Shown piece by piece: positions 28,516 to 36,570 of a stretch of DNA of 64,000 nt. The first letter of the stretch is position 1; every line of letters starts with the position of its first letter. The position numbers were made by a program, and so were the translations under genes. The notes under the pieces are model-generated. The model worked only from the letters and a program-made list of their open reading frames with translations, was not told the origin of the DNA and searched no databases. Source of the DNA: Azospirillum oryzae (GTDB taxonomy: Bacteria > Pseudomonadota > Alphaproteobacteria > Azospirillales > Azospirillaceae); the NCBI RefSeq assembly GCF_008364795.1, contig NZ_VTTM01000001.1, forward strand, positions 744,001 to 808,000. The letters run 5' to 3'.

Positions 28516-28705
28516 GACCGTAAACTCTCTTCATTGGAAAGGGCGGCCCGAACAGGGGCCGCCCAGCGCGAGCGGCATTCAATAAGGCAAATGCCCCCAA
28601 AGGGCAAGCCCGAACAACCCCCATTTCGCAACCCCGCGCCGCTCATTGGTGGGGGTGGAAATGCCGGCCCTTATACAAGGCGCGGCGGGGAAAGCAACAG
28701 TCCGA

Positions 28706-29281
28706 TCAGTCCCGCGACTTCAACTGTTGCAGAACGGCGAAGGGATTGGGCTTTTCAGGCTCTTCCGCCACCTCTTCCTCCACCGGGTCCTCGTCATAGC
28801 CTTCGAATTCCACCCCTTCGGCGTGCGGATAGGGGTCCAGGCCCAGCGACAGGTGCTGCGCCGTCAACTCGCCGATGTCGATTCGGTTGTTGTCCATCGG
28901 CTCGGGAATGTCCTCGTCCGACAGGGACGGGTCGAAATCGATCTCCAGCCCCTGGTCTTCGATCATCGACGGCGGGGCGAACAGCGCATCGAAGCTCTCG
29001 CTGACATGGGCGGGCACCGGCTCCAGCGTGACGACGCAGGTCTGGACCACGTCGGCCTCCAACCGGCCGGAGACGCGGATCATCTGGCCGCCGCGCACCG
29101 CCCGCAGTTTCACCGTGGCGGTCAGGCTGCCGATCGCCTCCAGCTCCAGCCGTTCGGCCAGCGCCTTGCGCTCCGTCTCCGTCGCTTCGATGGTCTCGAT
29201 CACGTCGGCGCGGCGCACAGCGTCGGCAGGGACGATGCGCGAGAATTCCGGGGCCGGCAGGGCACCGTTGGCAGGACTCAT
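28706..29281 (-). CDS. yceD: YceD family protein (DUF177), ribosome-assembly associated
   Basis: A 191-aa protein of the YceD/DUF177 family, which is nearly always next to rpmF and is implicated in 23S rRNA accumulation in bacteria and chloroplasts. Visible are EFSRIVPADAV, a central VRGGQMIRVSGRLEADVVQTCVVTLEPV with the family's single Cys region, and a very acidic tail. The ATG at 29281 is chosen from the family start; the frame before it is repeat-like and unsupported. The upstream 29282-29462 gap holds a short imperfect 12-base repeat (GGGCATCTCCCT-like, about 29380-29415). Confidence 0.88.
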   Translation of the reverse strand: MSPANGALPAPEFSRIVPADAVRRADVIETIEATETERKALAERLELEAIGSLTATVKLRAVRGGQMIRVSGRLEADVVQTCVVTLEPVPAHVSESFDALFAPPSMIEDQGLEIDFDPSLSDEDIPEPMDNNRIDIGELTAQHLSLGLDPYPHAEGVEFEGYDEDPVEEEVAEEPEKPNPFAVLQQLKSRD

Positions 29282-29462
29282 GGCGAAAGACTCTCTGATC
29301 GAAAACCGGAACGGCCGGCGCGACGGGCGACCGGCATCACTCAAGTCACATGCAGCCGCCGCACCGGAAAGGCAAGCCCTCAAGCATCTCCCAGGGCATC
29401 TCCCTGGGCATCGCCCGCCCGGCCGCGAGCGATTCAACGCTCACCTTAATATAGTGCAACGC

Positions 29463-30044
29463 TCACGCCGGCACCGGCGCGAAGCGGACCTCCCCCTGCA
29501 TCAGCGACTCCAGCGGCTGGGCGTCGAGCGCCGCGGCGCAGGCGCGCACATAGGCGGCGATGGTCACCAGCACCCCGTCCGGCACCGGGTCCACCGTGCC
29601 GTAGAGGTTGTTGTCCAGCGCCACTTCCAGCCTGCCGTCGTCGGAGTCGGCCAGCGCCTCGTCATAGGCGCGGATGCGTCCGGCCATGCCGCGCGCCATC
29701 GTCTTGACGCGCCGGGCGATGCCGCTGTCGCCGACCCCCATCTCCAGCAGCGACTTCTCGAAATCGTCGACCATCGTCTCGTAGAGGCGCTGCGACAGTT
29801 TGCCCGCCTCCGCGCCCTGCCCCTTCAGCCGGCGCATCACCAGCAGCAGATGCAGCGCCACCATTTCGAACCGCCCGTCGAGCGTGTCCGGCACGGCGAG
29901 CGCACTGTAGAAGGCCGGCTCGCGGGCGCGGCCGACGATGGCGGTGAACAGGCCGCCCACCGCCGTGGCGTTGCGGGCACGCGCGCCGCCGCCGATCCCG
30001 GACATCAAAGGGGCCAGCAGACGGCCGATAAAGCTTCCTGACAC
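29463..30044 (-). CDS. Ubiquinol-cytochrome c chaperone (CBP3-like)
   Basis: A 193-aa protein of the CBP3/UQCC1 family that helps assemble cytochrome bc1. The family core is FTAIVGRAREPAFYSAL, then VPDTLDGRFEMVALHLLLVMRRL. The GTG at 30044 (VSGSFIGRLLAPL) is preferred since GAAGGG lies 9 bases upstream; a longer form from 30113 is possible. It is divergent from bamE with a 132-bp gap, a conserved alphaproteobacterial neighbourhood. Confidence 0.87.
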   Translation of the reverse strand: MSGSFIGRLLAPLMSGIGGGARARNATAVGGLFTAIVGRAREPAFYSALAVPDTLDGRFEMVALHLLLVMRRLKGQGAEAGKLSQRLYETMVDDFEKSLLEMGVGDSGIARRVKTMARGMAGRIRAYDEALADSDDGRLEVALDNNLYGTVDPVPDGVLVTIAAYVRACAAALDAQPLESLMQGEVRFAPVPA

Positions 30045-30176
30045 GAACGGCAGCCCTTCCCCGACTCGGAGTCTCGTTGACAGGGCGAAGCAGCCGGTGC
30101 GATTGTCCCGCACGGAGACTGTCCACAGCCGTGGACGGCCTCACTGCCCCGCCGGCTCCATCATAGCCCGAGCACC

Positions 30177-30671
30177 ATGACCAGATCGAACTTTTCCGCC
30201 CCCCGCACCGTCATTCGCACCGCCCTGCTGGGCAGCGTCCTGCTCGCCGGCCTCGCCGCGACCGGCTGCTCGCCCATCGTCGCCACCCGCGGCAACCTGA
30301 CGGACCCGCAGCTGGTGGCAGAGCTGCAGCCGGGCCAGAGCCGGCGCGACGACGTCGCCGCGGTGCTGGGCACCCCGACCTCGGTCGGCACCTTCGATCC
30401 GAACGTCTGGTACTATATCGGGCAGAAGACAGAGAAGACCGCCTTCTTCGAGCCGGAAGTGACGGAGCGCCGCGTCGTCGTCGCCCATTTCGACGACACC
30501 GGCGTCCTGCGCGAGATCAAGACGCTCGACAAGTCGGCTGGCCAGGACGTCGATCTGGTGGAACGCACCACCCCGACCGCCGGCCGCGAGATGGGCTTCC
30601 TGGAACAGATGATGGGCAACGTCGGCCGCTTCTCCGCCAAGGACACCAAGGGCAAGGGCCCCGGCAGCTGA
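30177..30671 (+). CDS. bamE: Outer membrane protein assembly factor BamE
   Basis: A 164-aa lipoprotein of the SmpA/OmlA domain. The signal peptide ends in the lipobox LAATGC (Cys31); the BamE core has LQPGQSRRDDVAAVLGTPTSVGTFDPNVWYYI split by the usual turns, and VVVAHFDDTGVLREIK. It takes part in the BAM complex that inserts beta-barrel proteins. The C-terminal Lys/Gly tail is extra. It diverges from the CBP3-like gene. Confidence 0.94.
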   Translation: MTRSNFSAPRTVIRTALLGSVLLAGLAATGCSPIVATRGNLTDPQLVAELQPGQSRRDDVAAVLGTPTSVGTFDPNVWYYIGQKTEKTAFFEPEVTERRVVVAHFDDTGVLREIKTLDKSAGQDVDLVERTTPTAGREMGFLEQMMGNVGRFSAKDTKGKGPGS

Positions 30672-30697
30672 TCGCTTAGCCGCCAGCCAGGCCCTCC

Positions 30698-31855
30698 GTG
30701 CCGGTTCATCCCGATACAGACACCGACCTGCGCCACATGCGCGCCGCCCTGTCGCTCGCCGCGCGCGGGCTGGGGCGGACATGGCCCAATCCGGCGGTCG
30801 GCTGTGTGCTGGTCCGCGGCGGCGCCGTGATCGGCCGCGGCTGGACCCAGCCCGGCGGGAGGCCGCATGCCGAGACGGAGGCGCTGGCCCGTGCCCGCAG
30901 CCTCTCCGGCGGGATAGAGGGCGGCGGGGCGGAAGGCGCCACCGCCTACGTCACGCTGGAACCCTGCAATCACTATGGCAAGACGCCGCCCTGCGCCCTG
31001 GCGCTGGTGGAGGCGAAGGTGGCGCGCGTCGTCGTCGCCTGCCAGGACCCCGACCCGCGGGTCGCCGGCGGTGGCCTGACCCGGCTGCGCGATGCCGGCA
31101 TCGAGGTGACCACCGGCGTCTGCGAGGCCGAGGCGCTGGCCCTGAACGAGGGCTTCTTCAACCGCATCACGCTGGGCCGCCCGCTGGTGACGCTGAAGGT
31201 CGCCAGCACGCTGGACGGCCGCATCGCCACCGCCACCGGCGAGTCGCAGTGGATCACCGGCCCCACCGCCCGCGCCTGGGGCCACCGGCTGCGCGCCAGC
31301 CACGACGCCATCCTGGTCGGCATCGGCACCGCGCTGGCCGACGATCCCGAACTGACCTGCCGCCTGCCCGGCCTGGAAGACCGCAGCCCGGTGCGCGTGG
31401 TGGTGGACAGCAGCCTGCGCCTGCCGCCGACGGCAAAGCTCGCCACCGGCGCCGGCCGCATCCCGAGCTGGATCGTCACCGGCCCTTCTGCCGATCCCGC
31501 CCGCACCCAGGCGCTGACCGCTCTCGGCGTCGAAGTGATCCCGGTTGCCACCGACGCTGACGGCCGCATCGATCCAGCCGCCGCGATGACCGCCCTCGCC
31601 GCCCGCGGCATCACCCGCGTGCTGGTGGAGGGCGGAGCGTCCATCGCCGGCGCCCTGCTCGGCGCCGGGCTGGTCGACCGGCTGGAGTGGTTCCGCGCCG
31701 CCTCGCTGATCGGCGGCGACGGGCTGCCGGCGGTCGCCGGCTTCGGAGTCGAGGCGCTGGCCGCCATGGCGCGCTTCGAACGCGCCGCCGTCCGCGGTGC
31801 CGGCGCCGATCTCGCCGAAAGCTACCGCCGGATCCCCGCCAAAGCATCGGTCTAG
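30698..31855 (+). CDS. ribD: Bifunctional riboflavin deaminase/reductase RibD
   Basis: A 385-aa enzyme for steps 2 and 3 of riboflavin synthesis. The N-terminal zinc deaminase has His57-Ala-Glu59 (PHAETEAL), Cys90 in LEPCNHYGKTPPC and Cys99; the C-terminal NADPH reductase begins at about 160 (PLVTLKVASTLDGRIATATGESQWI). The start is a GTG at 30698, 26 bases after the bamE stop. It is the first gene of the rib cluster. No FMN riboswitch-like conserved boxes were seen upstream. Confidence 0.96.
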   Translation: MPVHPDTDTDLRHMRAALSLAARGLGRTWPNPAVGCVLVRGGAVIGRGWTQPGGRPHAETEALARARSLSGGIEGGGAEGATAYVTLEPCNHYGKTPPCALALVEAKVARVVVACQDPDPRVAGGGLTRLRDAGIEVTTGVCEAEALALNEGFFNRITLGRPLVTLKVASTLDGRIATATGESQWITGPTARAWGHRLRASHDAILVGIGTALADDPELTCRLPGLEDRSPVRVVVDSSLRLPPTAKLATGAGRIPSWIVTGPSADPARTQALTALGVEVIPVATDADGRIDPAAAMTALAARGITRVLVEGGASIAGALLGAGLVDRLEWFRAASLIGGDGLPAVAGFGVEALAAMARFERAAVRGAGADLAESYRRIPAKASV

Positions 31856-31932
31856 CCGACGCAACAGACCGTTGCGCCGTCCGCGGTGTCGCGCGCGCTT
31901 CCCCTGGCCGCGAAACCTGCTAAATTCCCCGC

Positions 31933-32520
31933 ATGTTCACCGGAATCATCACCGATGTCGGGCGCGTCCAGGCCGTGGAGCGGCAGGGCGACACCCGGTT
32001 CACCATCGAGACCGCCTTCGACACGGAGACGATCGCGATCGGGGCGTCCATCGCCCACAACGGCGTCTGTCTGACGGTCATCGAAAAGGGACCGGGGACC
32101 TACGTCATCCAGGCGTCGGGGGAGACCCTGTCGAAGACGACGCTCGGCGGGTGGGAGCCCGGCACGCGCGTCAACCTGGAACGCGCGCTGAAGGTCGGCG
32201 ACGAGCTGGGCGGGCACATCGTGTCCGGCCATGTCGACGGCGTCGGCCGGCTGCTGTCGATCCGCCCCGAAGGCGAATCGCTGCGCCTGACCTTCGAGGC
32301 GCCGGCCACCCTCGCCAAATACATCGCGCCGAAGGGTTCGGTCGCCATCGACGGCGTGTCCCTGACCGTCAACGAGGTCGAGGGCAACCGCTTCGGCGTC
32401 AACATCATCCCCCACACCCAGACCGCGACCACCTTCGGCGGGCTGAGGGAGGGCGATCCGGTCAATCTCGAAATCGATATGCTGGCGCGCTATGTCGCCC
32501 GGCTCGCGGGGCAGGAATGA
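31933..32520 (+). CDS. ribE: Riboflavin synthase, alpha chain
   Basis: A 195-aa enzyme that converts two lumazines to riboflavin. Two tandem beta-barrels start MFTGIITDVGRV and MARYVARL-type, with the repeats GVCLTVIEKG and GVSLTVNEVEG and the GHIVSGHVDGVG linker. The end overlaps the next gene (ATGA at 32517-32520). An intergenic stretch of 77 bases separates it from ribD. Confidence 0.96.
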   Translation: MFTGIITDVGRVQAVERQGDTRFTIETAFDTETIAIGASIAHNGVCLTVIEKGPGTYVIQASGETLSKTTLGGWEPGTRVNLERALKVGDELGGHIVSGHVDGVGRLLSIRPEGESLRLTFEAPATLAKYIAPKGSVAIDGVSLTVNEVEGNRFGVNIIPHTQTATTFGGLREGDPVNLEIDMLARYVARLAGQE

Positions 32521-33671
32521 CGTCCGAGTTTCACAAGTACCTGTCGACGGCCGAAGAGATCATCGAAGAGGCGCGTCAGGGCAGAATGTTCATCCTGGTC
32601 GACGACGAGGACCGGGAGAACGAGGGCGATCTGGTGATCCCCGCCTCCTGCGCCACGCCGGATGCGGTGAACTTCATGGCCAAGCATGGGCGCGGCCTGA
32701 TCTGCCTGACCATGGACCGGCCGAACATCGAACGGCTGCGCCTGCCGCTGATGGCGCAGCAGAACGCCTCGCGCCACCAGACCGCCTTCACCGTCTCGAT
32801 CGAGGCGCGCGAGGGGGTGACCACCGGCATCTCGGCCGCCGACCGCGCCCGCACCATCGCCGTCGCCATCGACCCGGCGTCCGGCCCGCAGGATCTCGCC
32901 ACCCCCGGTCACATCTTCCCGCTGCTGGCGCGTGACGGCGGCGTGCTGGTCCGCGCCGGCCATACGGAGGCGTCGGTCGACATCGCCCGGCTGTCCGGCC
33001 ATTCTTCGTCGGCGGTGATCTGCGAGATCATGAACGACGACGGCAGCATGGCCCGCCTGCCGGATCTGGTGCAGTTCGCACAGTTCCACGGGCTGAAGGT
33101 GGGCACCATCGCCGACCTGATCGCCTATCGCCGCCGCACCGAGACCATCGTCGAGCAGGTGCTGGCCGGCACGCTGGACAGCCGTTACGGCGGCCGGTTC
33201 CAGTCCTATGTCTATGTCAACAAGATCCAGTATGCGGAGCACATCGCGCTGGTGCGCGGCGACATCTCCGGCGACGAGCCGGTGCTGGTCCGCATGCATG
33301 CCCAATCGGTGCTGGACGACGTGCTGGGCGACCGCAACTCCGGCCGCGACAACGAACTCCACGCCTCGATGGAGCTGATCGCCAAGGAAGGCCGCGGCGT
33401 CGTCGTGCTTCTGCGCGAGCCGAACCCGAACGGCCTCTCGGTCACGCTGAAGGCCCGGCTGGAAGGTCAGGCCAGCAGCGTGCCGGAACTGCGCGACTAT
33501 GGCATCGGCGCCCAGATCCTGCTGGATCTGGGCGTGCGCAAGATGGTGCTGATCTCCAACCGCAAGAAGCCGATCATCGGGTTGGAGGGCTACGGCCTGA
33601 CCGTGGTCGGCCACCGCGCGGTCGGCCCCACGGCCGATGGAACGGGCGCCGCCGGCCCGGGCGACGACTGA
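32517..33671 (+). CDS. ribB: 3,4-dihydroxy-2-butanone 4-phosphate synthase with degenerate GCH II domain (RibBX-like)
   Basis: A 384-aa two-domain protein. The N-terminal domain (1-205) is a complete DHBP synthase: DDEDRENEGDL at 29-39, and TPGHIFPLLARDGGVLVRAGHTEAS with the catalytic His/Glu. The C-terminal domain (210-375) resembles GTP cyclohydrolase II but the three zinc Cys of E. coli RibA (HSECLTGD and RCDCG) are replaced (HAQSVLDD and RNSGRD) and the catalytic RQEGR is REPNPNG. It therefore probably lacks cyclohydrolase activity, as described for RibBX proteins; a real ribA must be elsewhere. Its start overlaps the ribE stop. Confidence 0.93.
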   Translation: MTSEFHKYLSTAEEIIEEARQGRMFILVDDEDRENEGDLVIPASCATPDAVNFMAKHGRGLICLTMDRPNIERLRLPLMAQQNASRHQTAFTVSIEAREGVTTGISAADRARTIAVAIDPASGPQDLATPGHIFPLLARDGGVLVRAGHTEASVDIARLSGHSSSAVICEIMNDDGSMARLPDLVQFAQFHGLKVGTIADLIAYRRRTETIVEQVLAGTLDSRYGGRFQSYVYVNKIQYAEHIALVRGDISGDEPVLVRMHAQSVLDDVLGDRNSGRDNELHASMELIAKEGRGVVVLLREPNPNGLSVTLKARLEGQASSVPELRDYGIGAQILLDLGVRKMVLISNRKKPIIGLEGYGLTVVGHRAVGPTADGTGAAGPGDD

Positions 33672-33693
33672 GGAAGGGACTGGTCGCCGCCGG

Positions 33694-34158
33694 ATGACCG
33701 ACACGCCCCACATCATGGTCGTGGACGCCCGCGTCCACGAGGACATCGCCGATGAGCTGGCGCGTGGCGCCGTCGCGGAACTGGACCGCGCCGGCGCCAC
33801 GCACATCCGCTATGGCGTGCCCGGCTGTCTGGAGCTTCCGGCGGCGATCATGTACGCCATCCGCTCCATGGATTTCTTCACCGCCCGCAAGCGCTTCGAC
33901 GGCTATATCGCGCTCGGCTGCGTGATCCGGGGCGAGACGACGCGCTACGACACGATCTGTGCCGAAAGCGCCCGCGGCTTGCAGGATCTGGCGCTGCGTT
34001 ACAGTCTGGCGGTCGGAAACGGCATCCTGACGGTGGAAAACCGCGAGCAGGCCTGGGCGCGGGCCAATGTCGGATCGGTCAATATGGGCGGCCGTGCCGC
34101 GCGGGCCTGTCTTGACATGATTGACCTGAAGCGCAAATTCCGCCTCTATCCGCGCTGA
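33694..34158 (+). CDS. ribH: 6,7-dimethyl-8-ribityllumazine synthase
   Basis: A 154-aa enzyme forming lumazine from the RibD and RibB products; it assembles as a pentamer or larger. Recognised from VDARVHEDIADELARGAV, YGVPGCLELPAAI, ALGCVIRGETTRYD and GILTVENREQAWARA. The conserved catalytic His region is diverged here (TRYDTI), as in alphaproteobacterial relatives. The ATG is 23 bases after ribB. Confidence 0.94.
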   Translation: MTDTPHIMVVDARVHEDIADELARGAVAELDRAGATHIRYGVPGCLELPAAIMYAIRSMDFFTARKRFDGYIALGCVIRGETTRYDTICAESARGLQDLALRYSLAVGNGILTVENREQAWARANVGSVNMGGRAARACLDMIDLKRKFRLYPR

Positions 34159-34193
34159 CCCCGACATCTCCTCTCTTTTAGCGACTGCAGATC

Positions 34194-34784
34194 ATGAGCA
34201 ACGACGACGCGGGCAGCCCCGTGACACCCGATCACGCCCCCAAGGGCGGCGACTCCAAGGGCAAATCGAAGTCCCGCAAGAACAAGACCGGCGGCGGCTC
34301 CGCCAAGGCGCGCCGCAAGGCCGCCCGTCTGGCCGCGGCCCAGGCGCTGTACCAGATCGATCTGGCCCAGGCCCCGGTCGAGAATGTCGTCGGCGAGTTC
34401 GTCGCCCACCGGCTGGGAGAGGAGATCGACGGCGACAAGTTCGTCGCCGGCGATCCGCAGCTGTTCGCCGACATCGTCCGCGGCGTCGTCCACCGCCGGG
34501 CCGAGGTCGACGGGGTGCTGGGCGCCGCGCTCGACCCACGCTTCCCGCTCGACCGGCTGGAGCTGCTGCTGCGCGCCATCCTGCGCGCCGGCGCCTATGA
34601 GATCGCGGTCCATATGGACACCCACCCGCGCATCCTCATCAGCGAGTATGTCGACGTCGCCCGCGCCTTCTTCTCCGGCCGCGAGCCGGCGATGGTGAAC
34701 GGCGTTCTCGACCACGTCGCCCGCGCACTGCGCGCCGACGACCTCGCCAAGCCCGACCCCGGCCGCGGCACGGGCGAGGAGTGA
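34194..34784 (+). CDS. nusB: Transcription antitermination factor NusB
   Basis: A 196-aa RNA-binding all-helical protein for rRNA antitermination. An N-terminal Lys/Gly/Ser-rich tail (residues 15-40) precedes the fold, which starts RRKAARLAAAQALYQIDL and has LRAILRAGAYEI and ISEYVDVARAFF. It is longer than E. coli NusB because of the tail. Its stop overlaps the thiL GTG (GTGA). Confidence 0.96.
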   Translation: MSNDDAGSPVTPDHAPKGGDSKGKSKSRKNKTGGGSAKARRKAARLAAAQALYQIDLAQAPVENVVGEFVAHRLGEEIDGDKFVAGDPQLFADIVRGVVHRRAEVDGVLGAALDPRFPLDRLELLLRAILRAGAYEIAVHMDTHPRILISEYVDVARAFFSGREPAMVNGVLDHVARALRADDLAKPDPGRGTGEE

Positions 34785-35779
34785 CGTCTCAAAGCCACCC
34801 CCTCGGCGAGTTCGGCCGCATCGCCCGCTTCTTCAAGCCGCTGGCCGCCGGGTTCCCCGGCGCCCGCGGGTTGCGGGACGATGCCGCCGTGTTCGGGGTG
34901 CCGGAGGGGCGGGAGTTGGTGGTCACCACCGACGCCATGGTGGCTGGGGTGCATTTCTTCCCCGACGACGCGCCGGCCGACATCGCCGCCAAGCTGATGC
35001 GCAGCAACCTGTCCGACCTCGCCGCCATGGGGGCGGAGCCGCTGGCCTATACGCTGGTGACCGCCCTGCCCCGCGGGCTGGACGAGTCGTGGCTGGAGGC
35101 GTTCGCAGCCGGCCTGGGCGAGGAACAGCACCGGTTCGGCATCGCGCTGGCCGGCGGCGATTCGGTCTCCACCAGCGGCCCGATCACCCTGTCGGTGACC
35201 GCCTTCGGGCTGGTCCCCACCGGCTGCGCCCTGCCGCGCTGGGGCGGACAGCCGGGCGACCGCGTCTTCATCACCGGCAGCATCGGCGATGCCGCCCTGG
35301 GGTTGGAGATCGCCTATGGTCGCCTCGATGTCCCGGACGAGGAGACCCGCGCCCATCTGCTGCGCCGGATGCGCCGGCCGGACCCGCGCATAAGCGTCGG
35401 GCCGCGGCTGATCGGGCTGGCGAGCGGTGCGATGGACGTGTCGGACGGTCTTGTCGCCGACCTTGGCCATCTCTGCGAGGAATCCGGCTGCGCCGCTCTG
35501 CTGAGAGCCGATGCGGTGCCGCTGTCGGATGCGGCGCGCGGCGCCATCGACGGCGATCCGGTCCGGCTGGCGCTTGCCATCACCGGCGGCGATGATTACG
35601 AGCTTCTGTTCACCGCCCCGCCCTCGGCCCGCGACGCCCTGGCGGCCCTGGCGGCCGAGTGCGGCGTCGCGATCACCGAAATCGGCGAACTCCGCCCCGG
35701 CACGCCCGGTGATGTCGCCGTGCTGGATGCGTCCGACGCGCCCCTGCCGCTGACCCGGCGCGGTTGGGACCATTTCTGA
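34781..35779 (+). CDS. thiL: Thiamine-monophosphate kinase
   Basis: A 332-aa enzyme that phosphorylates thiamine monophosphate to the active cofactor. The N-terminal LGEFGRIARFFKPL, DDAAVF, VTTDAMVAGVHF (metal-binding Asp), SDLAAMGAEPL and the glycine-rich AMDVSDGLVADL are the family marks. The start is a GTG overlapping nusB, giving tight coupling in the ribH-nusB-thiL run. Confidence 0.96.
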   Translation: MTSQSHPLGEFGRIARFFKPLAAGFPGARGLRDDAAVFGVPEGRELVVTTDAMVAGVHFFPDDAPADIAAKLMRSNLSDLAAMGAEPLAYTLVTALPRGLDESWLEAFAAGLGEEQHRFGIALAGGDSVSTSGPITLSVTAFGLVPTGCALPRWGGQPGDRVFITGSIGDAALGLEIAYGRLDVPDEETRAHLLRRMRRPDPRISVGPRLIGLASGAMDVSDGLVADLGHLCEESGCAALLRADAVPLSDAARGAIDGDPVRLALAITGGDDYELLFTAPPSARDALAALAAECGVAITEIGELRPGTPGDVAVLDASDAPLPLTRRGWDHF

Positions 35780-35870
35780 CGCGTCTGCAACGACGCCGCG
35801 CATTTAAGACAATCGAAAGCATCCCCGGCGCAGGGTTCGGCGAATTTACGTCTGCGTAAGGTGTGCCGCC

Positions 35871-36326
35871 GTGGTCAAGGCCCTGATCGTCCTCGTTCTC
35901 GGCATCGTGCTGCTGGGCGGCGCCAGCTTCGGCGGCTGGTTCGTCTATCAGAAATATTTTACCCCGCACCCGGAAGAACCGAAGAAGGTCGAGCCGCCGC
36001 CAAAGCCGCCCACCGCCTTCGTCCGCTTGCCCCCGCTGGTGGTGCCGATGATCGGCCCTTCCCGAGTCGAGCAATTCGTCACCGTGGTGGTGGCGGTCGA
36101 GGTGATTCTTGAACAGCAGCCGATGGTCCAGGCCAACCAGCCACGCCTGACCGACGCATTCCTCACCGCGCTCTACGGCGGCGTCGCCGACAAGTCGATC
36201 CTGAACGGTGCTTTGGTCAATATTCCTGCCGTAAAGGCGAAATTGAAGGAGGCCGCCGTCAAAGTGGTGGGCAAGGACGCGGTCTATGACGTGCTGGTTC
36301 AGGCGGTTACGCAACGCAATCTCTGA
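35871..36326 (+). CDS. FliL-like membrane protein
   Basis: A 151-aa protein with one N-terminal membrane segment (about 4-26), a Pro/Lys-rich linker (EEPKKVEPPPKPP) and a periplasmic domain in FliL style (FVRLPPLVVPMIG, FVTVVVAVEV, RLTDAFLTALYGG). It starts with GTG at 35871. A shorter relative is at 44269. True FliL acts at the flagellar motor; this copy sits between thiL and hppA, so a motor role is uncertain. Confidence 0.65.
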   Translation: MVKALIVLVLGIVLLGGASFGGWFVYQKYFTPHPEEPKKVEPPPKPPTAFVRLPPLVVPMIGPSRVEQFVTVVVAVEVILEQQPMVQANQPRLTDAFLTALYGGVADKSILNGALVNIPAVKAKLKEAAVKVVGKDAVYDVLVQAVTQRNL

Positions 36327-36570
36327 CCGCACTGCACAACACCCGCCATTTGCACCCATTTTACGGTGCAGAAGCCCTGTACTACCCATAAAGGTCAGGA
36401 TCACCCTCGGCCATTTCGCCGCGTCGCGTCGACCCGTGCGGCGGTTGCAAAGCGGCGGGACCGGGCGCATGCTTTTCGTGAAAATACTTGCGCCCGACTT
36501 CTCCCCCACTGATCCGCGTGGTGGGACCAGCCTTTCCGGGGCGCGACCTTAAAATCAATCGGGGGATGCG

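Noticed and set aside
26040-28517. 825-codon open frame on the plus strand across fabH, plsX and rpmF
   Set aside because: Fully covered by three conserved genes on the other strand; His/Arg/Gly-rich translation typical of antisense frames.
31856-31932. Possible FMN riboswitch before ribE
   Set aside because: The 77-base gap is too short and lacks the conserved FMN-box helices; none is seen before ribD either.
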